Source: Rhinopomastus cyanomelas (taxonomy: Eukaryota; Chordata; Aves; Bucerotiformes; Rhinopomastidae). From it: a DNA stretch of 64,000 nt. The notes under the pieces were generated by a model. It searched no databases and was not told the DNA's origin. It saw nothing but the letters and a program-made list of their open reading frames with translations. Below, piece after piece: positions 11,708-23,005 of this stretch. A program made the position numbers and the translations under genes. The stretch covers positions 62,001-126,000 of the forward strand of contig VXBP01002270.1 in the NCBI GenBank assembly GCA_013400115.1, in the 5' to 3' direction. How positions within the stretch are numbered: position 1 is the first letter of the stretch; every line of letters starts with the position of its first letter.

Positions 11708-12744
11708 GTAAGCTTTGGGAAATCCTTGTTCCAAACTGGTTTGCTCGTAGCTTTATAACAAGGGATTGATTTTGTTGTGCTACTGGGATGGATCTTGAGG
11801 TGGTTTCTAGCACTGGTTTCTACCGAGCTGTGTTAGTACCCAAGGAGTGGGTGATGAGTAAATGGTGGGGGGTGCTGTGGTTTTTGCATCTGTGAACTTC
11901 AGTGAAGTGTGGGATGGAATAAACAGTGGAACCACATAAATTCAGTGCTGTGGATAGCACAGGCAGAAGTTGGTTCACCGACAGCGAGCAGATGCTCATC
12001 ATTAATAGAAGGATGAGCAAGCCGGGAGCAAGATTAAGTGGAAGATGGTGAAGGGCAGGGCTGTGAGACTTAATGGTCTCGCTAGCAGCCTGGAGAGATG
12101 CAGACCCAACCACACTGAATGAGCAGGCAACAGAAATAAACCAAGTAGGGGCAGAAAATGGATAAAAGATGCTTCGTAGGTCAAGGAAAGCTGTGGGGCT
12201 GAGTGTACTGGTGGTGGTGGGAAATGAGGGGCAACCTGTTGTCTGGGGTAGTGTCTGAGCAAGTGAAGATGAGGAGCAGAGGCAGGAGAAGGAGGTGTGG
12301 GGTGATGGAGAACAGTCTGTGAAAGCCCAGAGCAAGGCTGGTCATGGACGTTTGCTCCTCTGTCCTCCAGGAGAGATGGTCATGGTCTGGGGAGAGTGAA
12401 AGGCTGTTCCTCACGGGGTGCGCTAAGGGTCTCTGATAAGGGCGTGCGGGAGCACGGCAGGAAGCGTCTGGGAGGTTTACCCATAAATGGGCATTTTGAG
12501 CATAAAGGAAATAAAAATGTCTAGTTTGCAGAGGATGATGAACTGTCTGACCAGGCTTCTTGGGAGATAGTGCAGCATGCTGGTGCAGAGGCAGCGTGGG
12601 GTGGAGGAGAAGGCAAACAAACCAGAGGCAGCACTAAATCCTGCCTTAAAAGGCTGAAGTTTGGGAAGGTATTGATGTATTAGAGCAACATCCTTGCTGT
12701 AGTGTTGGCTTCTGCCAGGATGGCAGCCTTGGAGGGCTGGAAGC
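11708..12744. other. FAM53B: Intron after FAM53B coding exon 1, unique part
   Basis: Repeat-free intron beginning with the gtaagc donor. Minus-strand open frames near 11820-12335 are serine/proline/leucine-rich and have no family match, so they are not called as genes. Confidence 0.5.
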
Positions 12745-13135
12745 CCTACCATTTGAAGAAGAGCTGAAAAAGCTGGGTATGTACAGCCTAGAGAAGAGAA
12801 GGCTTTGGGGGGCCCTTATCACCATGTCCCAGTACCTAAAGGGTGGCTCCCAAGAAGCTGGTGACTCCCTTTTTACGAGGAGCCATATGGAAAAGACAAG
12901 GGGTGATGGGGAGATTCCAGTTGGAGTCCAGAGGAAAATTCTTCACCATTAGAACAATTAACCACTGGAATAATTTCCCAAGGGAAGGAGGTGATTGCCC
13001 TACATTGGACAGTTTTCATACCCAACTTGACAGGCTGCTGAGACATCTAGTTTAAACCATTTTTAGCTGGATGGGTTGGACTAGATGATCCTTGAGGTCC
13101 CTTCTAACCTGGGATGCTGTGAATCTATGAATCTC
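12745..13135 (+). repeat. CR1 LINE fragment, sense
   Basis: The ORF2 C-terminus is followed by the 'gactagatgatccttgaggt' 3' UTR block and a gaatctatgaatc tail. It is moderately diverged and 5' truncated. Confidence 0.9.
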
Positions 13136-14680
13136 CCAGAGCTGCTGCTCAAGGTGTTGAGGGGAAAGCTGAAGCATTAGCACTCTCCATGCCCAGGAGG
13201 TATGTGGGGCAGCTGGAGGGGAACTTCTTCTGCTATGGGGCCCCCAGGCTGTCTTATGGCAGACAGCGGAGGTGCTGGACTGGAGCATCATACTTTGCCC
13301 TCAGTGTTTGCCCAGTGCCACCCACAGCTCTGGGGCTAAGTCAATAGTGCAGTGATAGTCCTGGTTACACAAGTTGAATTGCTGGGTTGTCTGGACTGTT
13401 AGATTGGGCCAGATGTTCTCAAGAAGGCTGTTCCACCAAAGAATGCAAGAGTTTTTCTATTGACTTAATGGGAAAGCAAACACTAAAGGGAATAAAAGTC
13501 TGAGGAGCAGTGGGACAGTATCACCTACCAACACCCAGTGGTTCAATTCTCAGTTTGGTACTAAGACAGGACTCCTACAAAAGGGTGGTTGTACTCAGTA
13601 TGGGACGTACATCACCTAAAGGTGTTCCTCCTGTGTTTGCAGGATACTGCTGGTCGTGGTGTAGGGGGTTGGGATCCTTTTGTAGGGTTGCTCTGTGTGG
13701 GCAGGTGCCAGCATTTGGTCCATCATTGTTGTTATTTCTATTATCATTAACGTATAAAACATGGATCAGGAGAGAAGATGTGAATCCAGTGGCCCAGCAC
13801 CACAGAAAACCCAGCTATGGCAGCGCAGCCCAACGGGGAGGTCATGCTGATGCTTCCCTCAGCTGATGTAAAACCTCAGTTAGATGGGATGCTGTTGCCA
13901 GGAAAGATGCTCCAGAAGCAGAAGGTGGATATTTTTGGGGGATAATAAAGGGACAATTACAGTTGGAATAGGGTTCTGCAGACAGCTGAGATGACACGTA
14001 GCTGCCGAAGACACTGATTTATTGTACAGAAAACTGTCCGTGCCCATTTTTAGAAGTCAGATGGTGTCTCTTATGCTGTCAAGAGGAAAATTCTTGTGGG
14101 GAAAAAGAGAGTGTTAAAAAAAAAACCCCAGGATTATTTTATATCCACATAGTGGTGTTTTTCCCTTTTTAAAAGTACAAATCAGCACAATCTGAACGCA
14201 GACTCCCCAGAAGTGCTGGGGTGAGGGCACCTTAGGAACACAGTGTGTGTTTAAAAAACCCTAAATATTTGTTTTTATGTAGACAAGAGGCCTTAAGGGG
14301 TTGGATGGGGTTCAGATCCCACTGCTGCTGTTTCTTGCCCAATCCAGAATTACCACTGGATTCCACTGGTTTAGTTTCTCCGGTGTTTTGGATCCCAGGG
14401 CTGGGGACCTTGCTGTGGGCAAGGACTAGGTGCAAGAGCCCTGATCTGCAGGTTTGGGCCTCGACGCTGACTCTCCGCAGTGTTTAATTACCTTTTACGT
14501 CACTGTGGGAAGATGACTGGGTCTGTTCCCCCATCACTGCCAAAACAGGACTGACTCGGGCACCCCGAGGTTCTCCTCCCCGCTGGGTGCCGCGTGGCTT
14601 TGCCAAGGCAGGAGACAGGGTGGTTTCTGGTGCCCAGGGCTAGTCTGCGAGAAGTGAATAGTTTTTCTGGTTGTTTGCAG
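13136..14680. other. FAM53B: Intron, unique part before FAM53B coding exon 2
   Basis: No exon or mobile element was recognised across 1.5 kb. An A-rich tract occurs near 14115-14125. The last bases (ttctggttgtttgcag) make the acceptor of the next coding exon. Confidence 0.5.
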
Positions 14681-14732
14681 CACACTCCAAAGATGAGTCA
14701 AGGACCTACGCTCTTCTCTTGTGGCGTGATGG
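14681..14732 (+). CDS. FAM53B: FAM53B coding exon 2 (residues 24-40 plus one base)
   Basis: This 52-base exon lies between tttgcag and gtaagt. It reads HTPKMSQGPTLFSCGVM plus the first base of a split Glu codon. The SQGPTLFSCG block is a hallmark of FAM53 N-termini. The donor leaves phase 1, and the acceptor at 24950 supplies the other two bases to give ENDRWRDL, as expected for FAM53B. It is too short to stand out as an open frame. Its internal ATG at 14693 could start a shorter isoform if an alternative 5' exon were used. Confidence 0.93.
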
Positions 14733-14790
14733 GTAAGTAACAGAAACTTCCCTCCGTGTTCTCCGCCCTGACTCCCACTTCCTAACAGGG

Positions 14791-15205
14791 ATAGAATCAT
14801 AGAATCATCCTGGCTGGAAAGGACCTCCAGGATCACAAGTCCAGCCCTCATCACATCATCTCCCTAACCCTAGACCATGGCCTCAAGTGCTCTAGTTATT
14901 CAGTTTTTAAACCCCTCCAGGGATAGTGACTCCACCACCTCCCTGGGCAGCCTGTTCCAGTGCCCAACCACTCTCTCAGGAAAGAACTTCTAAGATCCAA
15001 TCTAAACCTGCCCTGATGCAACTTGAGGCTGTTTCCTCTGATCCTGTCATTAGTAATTTGGGAGAAGAGACCAGCAGCAGCCTTGCTACAATCTCCTTTG
15101 AGGTACTTGTAGAGAGCAATAAGATCTCCTCTTAGCCTCCTCTTCTGCCTTCATCAGGAAGATGTCCTGACTAGCTAGATCTCTCCAAAATCCACTGTGG
15201 GTTGG
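14791..15205 (-). repeat. CR1-derived element with unusual 5' segment, antisense
   Basis: It begins with the atagaatcatagaatcatcc 3' end and keeps a long CR1 body. Where CR1 copies normally continue into the 'ccaggctgaac' ORF2 block, this one has 'ttcatcaggaagatgtcc'. The same replacement is present in the element at 20846. It lies just 58 bases downstream of the FAM53B exon donor. Confidence 0.88.
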
Positions 15206-16397
15206 GCATCCACAGCAGGGATGAGACTCCCACCCCACCACCTGCTAGTGGTGACCATCATGCTCATGCCACCCTCCTTCCCAAAGGGCCTGCCCTGTTG
15301 TCAGGTCTGAGTGCATTGCTTAGCTCCTTCCCCTTCCCTTTGATAATCTGCTGATGTTTAGAGTAACTCAGAGCTGAGGTTTGAAGCGTTTTGGGCCTGG
15401 GATGGTGTTGGTGTGCCCAGCTCTTGATCATGACTCTTGACTATTTGCATGATGCAAGTAATAAAGATCAGTGTTACCACTGCAATGTTCTACCACTGGG
15501 CCCAAAGTGGCCAGGACAGGCCACAGACAAGAAAGAAAATGCCTTTATTTTTGCCTCTGATGGTGTAGGATGTTTAATACCTTTTATGTCAGAGCTGTGT
15601 GCTGAAAGCCTCCAGAATTGGTGAGGGATCGGCCGATGCTCCTGAAAACCTGATAGTGCTGGAGGATGTGCTGTTCTGTTGTGCTCTTTGGGTTTGGCTG
15701 GGGGGGAGCCAGTCGCCAGGCGAAGTCTCCAAACCCAATTAAAATTGTAGGTCAAGTTCAAGCCAAGCTAGTTGCTGTGAAAGCCAACGCTTTCCAGACA
15801 AAGAGGCTGCCCCTTTTCTCTGTGGCCGCAGCTCTCATTAGCGTTAATGGGGCCGAGCACATGCATCGACAGGAGAGGTTTCCCAAGCGCTTCGATAACT
15901 CGAGGCATCGGTGGGGGGGGCTGTGCTGAGGGAGATGGAAACCATTTGGATGTTTTCAGATGAAAGTCACAAGCTTCAAAGTCCAGAAGGGGTAGAGACA
16001 GCCTGTTCCCTTTCTGCTGCCTGTCAAACATGAGTGAGGAACAAAGGGCCCCAATTAGATGGCTTTGTTGAGCGCTGTGCCACTGGCAGGCTCCTCGACA
16101 GATACGAAGAGTCTACGCCTAATTGAAAAGCAGCTTGTCTTGAAGAGCTTTTACAAAGCCGTCTTCGCAGGACTGGGCTAGTCTTCCAAATGATCCTCTT
16201 TCCGAGGGAACTGCTTGTCACCTCCTTGCTTACAGCTGGCCATCTAATGCTCTTTGGCAAGCCCAGGCAAGGGGAGCCAGTCTCTCCAACCTGTTAGCTT
16301 GGGCTTAATTTTAGGGGTCTTTCCCAAGTGTTTTCGAGGGCTCCAGATGTGGGCCGTGATCACAAATCAATCCAATATCAAAACTTGCTTGATGTGG
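15206..16397. other. Repeat-free intronic block with enhancer-like look
   Basis: About 1.2 kb without transposon sequence inside a repeat-rich intron. From 15740 to 16260 it carries CCCAATTAGA and CCTAATTGAA (homeodomain-type) words and scattered CpGs. No open frame has family features. Conservation cannot be tested here. Confidence 0.4.
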
Positions 16398-16615
16398 ATG
16401 TTAGACTGGATGTCAGGAAGAAATTCTTCCCAGAGAGAGTGGTCAGGCACGGGACTGGGCTGCCCAGGGTGGTGCTTTGAGTCCCCATCCCTGGATGAGT
16501 TTAATAGTCACTTAGATGTAGTGTTGGGCAATACGGTTTAGGGGTGACCTTGTAGAGTAGCCTTGATGGTTGAACTTGATGATCCTAAGGGTCTTTTCCA
16601 ACCTGAATGATTCTG
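16398..16615 (+). repeat. CR1 LINE 3' fragment, sense
   Basis: It starts in 'gactggatgtcaggaagaaa' and continues to a 'tgatgatcctaagggtc' block with a degenerate tail. It is about 220 bp long. Confidence 0.9.
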
Positions 16616-16967
16616 CAGCCCATAAATCACAGAGGTTGATACTCTGTAAGATACTAAACACTGCATGAAACTGAAAATTGAGTCTAGCTCCTAATACAAC
16701 TCTGCATCAGTAAAGATTGTTGAAGGCTTGAGGTACTGGATGACACAATGGTGGATCCCCTTCTCAAGGTGACCTGTAAGAAATACCTCTGCCAGTGTGT
16801 GATGATATTACTTGAAAGATTGGGGTTTTATCTTCATATGGTGCTGTGCTGGGAGGAAGATTAGAGATGAAAGCCTAAAATTATCAATTCAATGATTTCT
16901 TTCATTCTTTCTCCTTGATGGGTCCTTGAAACACCTGGGAGTGTAAGAATTAGATCTGAGGAAGAAG
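16616..16967. other. Unique intronic stretch
   Basis: No exon or repeat was recognised. Confidence 0.4.
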
Positions 16968-17222
16968 TAGGACAAGAAGGATGGTTTCAAGCTAAAAGAG
17001 GGGAGACTTAGATCTTGGGAAGAAGTCCCTCCCTGTGAAGGTGCTGAGGCCTTGGAACAGGTTGCCCAGTGAGGTTGTGGCTGCTCCATCCATCGAAGTG
17101 TTCAAGGCCAGGTTGGATGGGGCTCTAGGCAGCCTGGTCTGATGAGAGATGTCTCTGCCCATGGCAGGGGGTTGAATGATCTCAGAGGTCCCCTCCAACC
17201 TAAACCAGTCTGTGATTGTATA
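16968..17222 (+). repeat. CR1 LINE 3' fragment, sense
   Basis: This copy belongs to the 'ggatggtttcaagctaaaag' subfamily, with the 'aggccaggttggatggggct' block and a gtctgtgattgtat tail. Confidence 0.9.
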
Positions 17223-17407
17223 ATTGTCCTGTTGTTAGGTGGGTTCTCTTCTCTTTTCTTTCTCCTTTTCCTTCCCCTGCCACCTTCATTGCATGTCCGC
17301 AGTGACTGCTCAAGAAGGAGGTGGAACATTAGAAGGTCGAGGCACTACTTTTGACTTCCTATGGTGACATTTTCCTGCCTTTGGGCAGATGGCAGAAGAG
17401 AATTTAC

Positions 17408-17567
17408 CTTCTTCCCAAAGAATTGGTTGAGTCACCATCCCTGGATGTGTTTAAAGATCGTTTGGATGAGGTGTTGAAGGATATGGTTAGTGGTGAACTT
17501 GGAAGTAGGGCAGATGGTTGGACTCGATGATCCCAGAGGTCTTTTCTAACCAGGGTGATTCTGTGAT
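17408..17567 (+). repeat. CR1 LINE 3' fragment, sense
   Basis: The 'gttgagtcaccatccctgga' block is followed by the terminal 3' UTR and a gattctgtgatt tail. About 160 bp remain. Confidence 0.88.
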
Positions 17568-17714
17568 TGCTTTAACAAGGCATTGGCTACCCTTTCCCTA
17601 TCAGGAATTTATCTGTGGGGTTCAACAAGGCCAGAAGTGTATCTGTGGGGTCCTGTGTTTGGGTCACAACAGCCCCGTATGACACTACGGGTTTGGGCCA
17701 GATGTCTGGAAACT

Positions 17715-17990
17715 GCCAGGTGGAAAAGGACCTGAGGGTGTTGGTTGACAGCAGAGGGTGGATATGAGGAACAATTTCTTACCTGAAAAGGATGTGAAGA
17801 CCTGGTCCTGGCTGCCCCTGGGCAGTGATGAAGTCTCCATCCATCCCTGGAGGGACTGGAAAGCTGTGGAGATGTGGTGCTGAGGGACATGGGTTAGTGG
17901 AGACCTGACAATGCTGGGTTAACAGTTGGACTTCATGGTCTGAGAGGTCTTTTCCAACCTAAGTGGTTCTGTGATGCTGTGATTCTATCA
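17715..17990 (+). repeat. CR1 LINE fragment, sense, internally deleted
   Basis: An ORF2 piece ('aaaaggacctgagggtgttg') is joined directly to the 3' region that starts near 'atgaggaacaatttcttacc'. A large internal segment is therefore missing. The tail is gatgctgtgattctatc. Confidence 0.82.
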
Positions 17991-18636
17991 GCACCACTCA
18001 CCACCCAAATAGGTAGCCCCAGAGGCTGCACTAGTCCAGCCTAAGAGGATCTGAGCAGCCATGGCCTCATGTTTTCTGCATAAGCAAGAACTTATCTGTG
18101 AGACAAGCTGCAGGCAGGGCTTTGCCAAGGTACTTTGCAAGTGCTGTCACCCTGGCCACAGGAGCAGAGTCCTGCTCAAGCAGGCATCATGCACAGCCCA
18201 GCCTAAAAGGTGAGAGGAAAGGTTTGAGCCCGTCGGGGATGGATCCTGCATACGTCCTCCTTTAACAGCCACCGTAGCTGGCCCTTTCCCTTCGAAAGCA
18301 GCTCTAGAATCAGCCACCACCACTGCATCAAACAAGCCTGGTGGTCCAGGACACAAGGCACTTGCAGGCTGAAGTCACAGCCCAAACTGAAGGAGGTGGG
18401 TGTTGTCACCCATCCTGTGTACTGGGTGATCGAGGAAAGGCAGGAAGCCAGAAGAAAGGCCAACCAGTGGTGGGTGATGTTCCTCAGGCACATCCTGGAA
18501 GCTCCAGCAGGCCTCACACCTATTTCTGAGCTGGGATTTCAGAGTTTTATTGGAGAGACCATCAACATAGAGCAGAATCTTGGTGAACGTTCAAGCATAC
18601 TCAACCCATAAGGAGAAAGCTGGAGCAGGAAGACCT
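17991..18636. other. Unique intronic stretch
   Basis: No exon or repeat was recognised. Open frames on both strands overlap each other and have no domain signature. Confidence 0.4.
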
Positions 18637-18746
18637 CACCTGGACATATTCCTGTACGACTTGGTCTAGGTCATCTTGTTCTGGCAGGGGGATTGGACTG
18701 GATGATCCTTCAAGGTGTCTTCCAATCCTTAATGTTCTGTGATCAT
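18637..18746 (+). repeat. CR1 LINE 3' fragment, sense
   Basis: The last 110 bp of a CR1: 'cacctggacatattcctgt' then 'gggggattggactggatgat', ending gttctgtgat. Confidence 0.88.
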
Positions 18747-19615
18747 CCTGAAGAGCAGGACACGTTCCACCAGGGAGATGAGGAGCTTCTCTGCCCTGTG
18801 CAAGCTGTTGGCACCAGGAGCCCACAGCCCTCTGGTGTGTTCCTTCTCCAGTGGTAGGGTTGGGAGCTGTTGTTCTCAGTCCCTGCTGGAGCACAGCTCC
18901 AGGCATTGTCTTTCTGCAGTGGAAAGGGCTCTGTGGCCCTGCCATCAGCTAATTACAACCACTGCATTTGTTCCACGCTTGGAAACCATCTCTTGAACAT
19001 AAACAGGGGGCAGTGGAAAACACAAGGCTGCCTTTTTCCCCTCCCAACACCGCGAGACCAACGATTCGGCTCGAACAACACGTGAAAGGAGGGATTTGGA
19101 CGTGCAGCCGCGTGAAGAGAAATGTTTGGGTTGGGATCCAAACAGGATTGATCTGCCAGAAAGGGAGAAGGAAATTGATTGAAACCCCTTAATTGCTTTA
19201 CAAGTTGCCGTGATAAATTATGTATTAATGTAAATGATTTCATGGTGGGGGGGAAAGAGGACGTAGGGGAAACTCGAGCAGAAGGATCATGCATTATGTA
19301 TAAAAAGGAACTTGTAAAAATATTATAGCAGCACATTTGTGTCGCTGTCGTTAACGGTGTGTCAGCGGTTTGGTTTTACACCCTTCTTTCTGTGGTTATG
19401 AACATGGCCATTAAAATTTGCTCTGTGGCACCAGAGGAGCACAACAGACTTTTAAACAAAAAAAAAGTCTCGTGGCCGTCCCGAAGCTGCAAGTGTGTCC
19501 TGGAGCTCAGCATCTGGAAACCTGGCTGTGATGATCTGAGGCTGGATCCCATTGTTGGGAGAAAATCCATCTTGGTTTTGGGATGGGGCTTCAGCTCAGA
19601 AGTGCCTCGTGCCCT
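18747..19615. other. Repeat-free intronic block, A/T-rich core
   Basis: No transposon is present. The core at about 18945-19400 combines many TAATT, ATTAAT and TTAAT words with isolated CpGs, unlike the flanking CR1-laden DNA. It is a candidate regulatory element. No exon features were seen. Confidence 0.4.
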
Positions 19616-19744
19616 GGACCTCTGGGCTTGTTGGATGTGGTTTGATTTTGGGGTCTGCCTTGTGTCCTGGACCTCTGGGCTTGTTGGATGTGGTTTGATT
19701 TTGGGGTCTGCCTTGTGTCCTGGACCTCTGGGCTTGTTGGATGT
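19616..19744 (+). repeat. 53-bp tandem repeat, 2.4 copies
   Basis: Units start at 19616, 19669 and 19722, each with 'ggacctctgggcttgttgga'. The two full copies are identical and the third is partial. The 53-bp period is not a multiple of three, so it is not a coding repeat. Confidence 0.97.
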
Positions 19745-19779
19745 AGTGAAGGTTCCACAAGAGAACAGATGGACAGTGT

Positions 19780-20014
19780 TAAGGGACAAGAGGCAGTGTG
19801 TGTAAGCTGGAACATTTAAATATGAGAAGGAACTTCTTCCCAGTGAGGGTGACAGAGCCCTGGAAGGGGCTGCCCAGGGGGGTTGTGGAGTCTCCTTCTC
19901 TGGAGACCTTTAAAACCCATTGGCCATGTTCATGTGTGACTGGATCTAGGGGATCCTGCTGTGGCAGGGGGATGGGACTGGAGGTTCCTTCCGATCCCTA
20001 ATGTGATTCTGTGT
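19780..20014 (+). repeat. CR1 LINE 3' fragment, sense
   Basis: It runs from 'agggacaagaggcagtgtg' through 'gagaaggaacttcttcccag' to 'cctaatgtgattctgtg'. Small deletions are visible near the tail. Confidence 0.9.
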
Positions 20015-20190
20015 TAAGGGTTCATGTCATTTGTAAGTGGAGGTTTTGGTTTTGCCCTGGAGGAAGTTTAGGATTAGATAGTGGTGATGCTCATGTTGGA
20101 GCGTCGTATTGATGATCCCAGGGCAAGCTGGGCTGTGCTTGCGTACAGGTGGCTTCTGGCTTCTCTCTGAAAGTAGGAGTGGGGGAAATT

Positions 20191-20320
20191 ACAGAATCAT
20201 AGGGTTGGAAAGGACCTCTGAAGCTCATCTAGTCCAAGCCTCTTACAACAAGCAGGGACATCGTTCATTAGATCAAATTACCCAGAGCCCCATCAAGCCT
20301 GACCTTGAAAACAGAGGATG
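20191..20320 (-). repeat. CR1 LINE 3' fragment, antisense
   Basis: It begins acagaatcatagggttgga and contains 'caagcagggacatcgttca' and 'gcctgaccttgaa'. It is truncated at its 5' end. Confidence 0.88.
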
Positions 20321-20845
20321 GCCCAACAGCCAGAGCCTGGGACGTGCTGAGTCTTGCCAGGGTTTGTTGCTGCTTGCCTATCCTGGCAATATGCTGGTGA
20401 GGCAGATACTACAGCCTTCAGCGGTGGCTGCTCTTCACCCACACCCCAAAAGTCTGCCTGTTGATAGCCCACGTCTCCCTCCCTCCCTCCCAGAGCATCC
20501 CTGGCGGGGCTGGGCCCCACCACCGTGAGGTCAACAGCTCTGCCCTGCTGCTCTCCTGGAGGCCAGACAGGACTGTGGGGACAGTGTTCAGGCATGGGGG
20601 CCAGGGCTCAGCCTGCTCTTCCCAAGCTCAATCAGAGCAAACTATCACAGCCTTGCTCTGGAAAGCAGAAGAAGTTTGGGGTTGAGTCCCCCTGGGACTG
20701 GGAGCTGGCAGCTGGAACCACAGTTTCTGGCCACTTCACACGTGGTTTGCAGGAGGGCTCAAGCTCCTGCTGCTGCAGCCAGAGAGAGCAGAATGAGACC
20801 CTGAGGCCTCCCCAGGCTGCTGGCAACTATCTTTTGTGTCTTGGG
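20321..20845. other. Unique intronic stretch
   Basis: No exon or transposon was recognised. A (ccct)n run occurs at about 20475-20490. Confidence 0.4.
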
Positions 20846-21256
20846 AATCGTAGAGTCATAATGGCTGGAAAATGACCTCCAGGATTATCAAGTCCAGCCC
20901 TCAGCCCAACATCTCCCTAACTCCTAGACCATGGCCTCAAGTGCTCTAGTTACTCAGTTTTTAAACATCTTCAGGGATGGTGACTCCACCACCTCCCTGG
21001 GCAGCCTGTTCCAGTGCCCAGACACTCTCTCAGGAAAGAACTTCACCCTAAGATCCTCTCCTGATGCAACTTGGGCCCGTTTCCTCTTGTCCTGTCATTA
21101 GTAATTTGAGAGAGGAGACCAGCAGCAGCCTGGCTACAACCTCCTTTGAGGTAGCTGTAGAGAGCAATGACCTCTCCTGTCAGCCTCCTCTTCTGTCTTC
21201 ATCAGGAAGATGTCCTGACTAGCTGCATCTCTCCAAAACCCACTCTGGGGTGGTCA
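20846..21256 (-). repeat. CR1-derived element with unusual 5' segment, antisense
   Basis: It is a close relative of the element at 14791. It shares the CR1 3' body and the same non-canonical 5' segment ('aggaagatgtcctgactagc'). The two copies stop matching at nearly the same place. Confidence 0.88.
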
Positions 21257-22154
21257 CTTCACCTTGAAAGTGCTGACATGCAGCTCAAAACCTCTCAAGA
21301 AGGAATTGGCTGGACGTGCCCATGGAGCACCTCCAGGTCTGGTTCTCAGTAGGTTTGGGTTAAAACTTCTTTCTTTCAGATGCTGTTCCCCCCCAAAGAC
21401 ACAAACAGCCATGAAGGACCAGATTAACCAGGGTTAGAGCCCCTTCTGCTCTGGTTGCAAACACGCCCCTGTTACTGGTGAATCAAGGGGTTCTCACAGC
21501 GGGTTTGATCCCAGAACAAATTGCTGCCTGGGGGTAGATCCCGCTGAGGTTTGTGATTTGAGAGAATTAAGACAGCCTCACCCAGGGCAGCGTTAATGGC
21601 TCTGTCGTTATCAGCTGCTCGGGATGGGAACCTTAGCCTGAACACATGAAAACAAGCTGCTTCTATTCTACCAGAGTGTCCTGAGGCCTGGAATCACACC
21701 CCAACCCTCAGACTTTTAACTATTTTCTAGGGGAATGGTTTTCTTTTTGCACTCAAAGCCTAATTTTGGGGGTTATCCGGTAGTTTGGCACCGGTCTGTG
21801 ATGTGGGGGGAGGTTTGGAGGGATCCTGGCAGCACCCTCTGCCCTAACAAACCCCCCCTTTCTGTGCTGTAACGGGGGAAAACACCCCCAGGCTGGGCTG
21901 GGGACGCAGTTGCCGCTTTCTTTGCGAGGTTTGGAAGATTTATGGCTGTTTGTGCCGAGGCAGCGGTGAAAGAGGAAGGTGTCTTGTATCCTCCTCACCG
22001 AGGCCTTTTGTACAGCGTCTCCGGCCGGAGGATCGTGGCAACTTGCCATGAAAAATCAGCTTCTATTTCTGTTTCTTTTGTCTGCTGACCCGACCCAAGA
22101 AATCTCCCCGTTGGCAGCAAACACGGAGGGAAAATAATCAAGATCTAAACATAG
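21257..22154. other. Unique intronic stretch
   Basis: About 900 bp with no repeat and no exon evidence. It contains CpG-bearing segments near 21960-22040. Confidence 0.4.
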
Positions 22155-22530
22155 ATCATAGAATCACAGAATGGATTCGGATGGAAGGGACCTCCAGAGG
22201 TCATCTAGTCCAACCCCCCTGCAACAAGCAGGGCCACCACTCACCAGGCCAGGTTGCCCACAGCCCCCTCTAGCCTGACCTTGAATGGCTCCAGTGATGG
22301 GGCCTCTACCACCACCTCTCTGGGCAGCCTGTTCCAGAGATCCCCCACCTCAAGAACTTTTTCCTCCTGTCCAGCCTCAATCTCCCCTTTTCCAGCCTCA
22401 AACCATGACCCCTCATCCTGTGGTTCCCTGCCCTTGTGAACAGTCTTCCCCAGCCTTCTGACAGCCCCTTTCAGGGACTGGAAGGTCGCTGGAAGGTCCC
22501 CCAGAACCTTCTGCTCTTCTTCCCAGCTTC
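22155..22530 (-). repeat. CR1 LINE fragment, antisense
   Basis: The 3' end (atcatagaatcacagaatgg) is followed by 'caacaagcagggccaccac', 'cccacagccccctctagcc' and 'gggactggaaggtcgctgga' in order. About 375 bp remain. Confidence 0.92.
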
Positions 22531-22889
22531 TCCTCAGCTAGATGCAGCTGTTTCGCACAGATTTCACTTTCCTTCACATCTATTGAAAATGAGGGCAGCA
22601 GCAGCAGTTAAAACGCTGCCTGGTTACCGAGGGCAGAGCCAGGCAGTTTGGAGCTGGATGCAGGTAGAAACAGGAAAACTGGCCAAGAAGGGGCCTCTGA
22701 TTTGGCCTCCTGACTCGAAGCGGAGCGTCACAGCTCTCTGTTATTATTTCATGCAATCACAGACTGGTGGGGGTCAGCAGGGGCCTCTGGAGATCACCCT
22801 AGGTTGCTTGGAAGTGTTCTGCACCATCACATCTTCCCTATCAGCCTGGTACCTACAGGCACAGCTCTTACTTCATATGAACTTCGGTT
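22531..22889. other. Unique intronic stretch
   Basis: No exon or repeat was recognised. Confidence 0.4.
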
Positions 22890-23005
22890 CATAGAGTCAC
22901 AGAATGGCCAAGGTTGGAAGGGACCTTAAAGAGCATCTAGTTCCGTTCCACCCCTGCACAGGCAGGGACACTTTCACTAGAGCAGGTTACTCAGTTGCCC
23001 TGACA
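22890..23005 (-). repeat. CR1 LINE 3' fragment, antisense
   Basis: It starts atagagtcacagaatggcca and reaches 'agagcaggttactcagttg'. This is the subfamily with 'cacaggcagggac'. Confidence 0.88.

Noticed and set aside
11820..12335. 171-codon minus-strand frame
   Set aside because: Low-complexity Ser/Pro/Leu sequence in an intron with no recognisable family.
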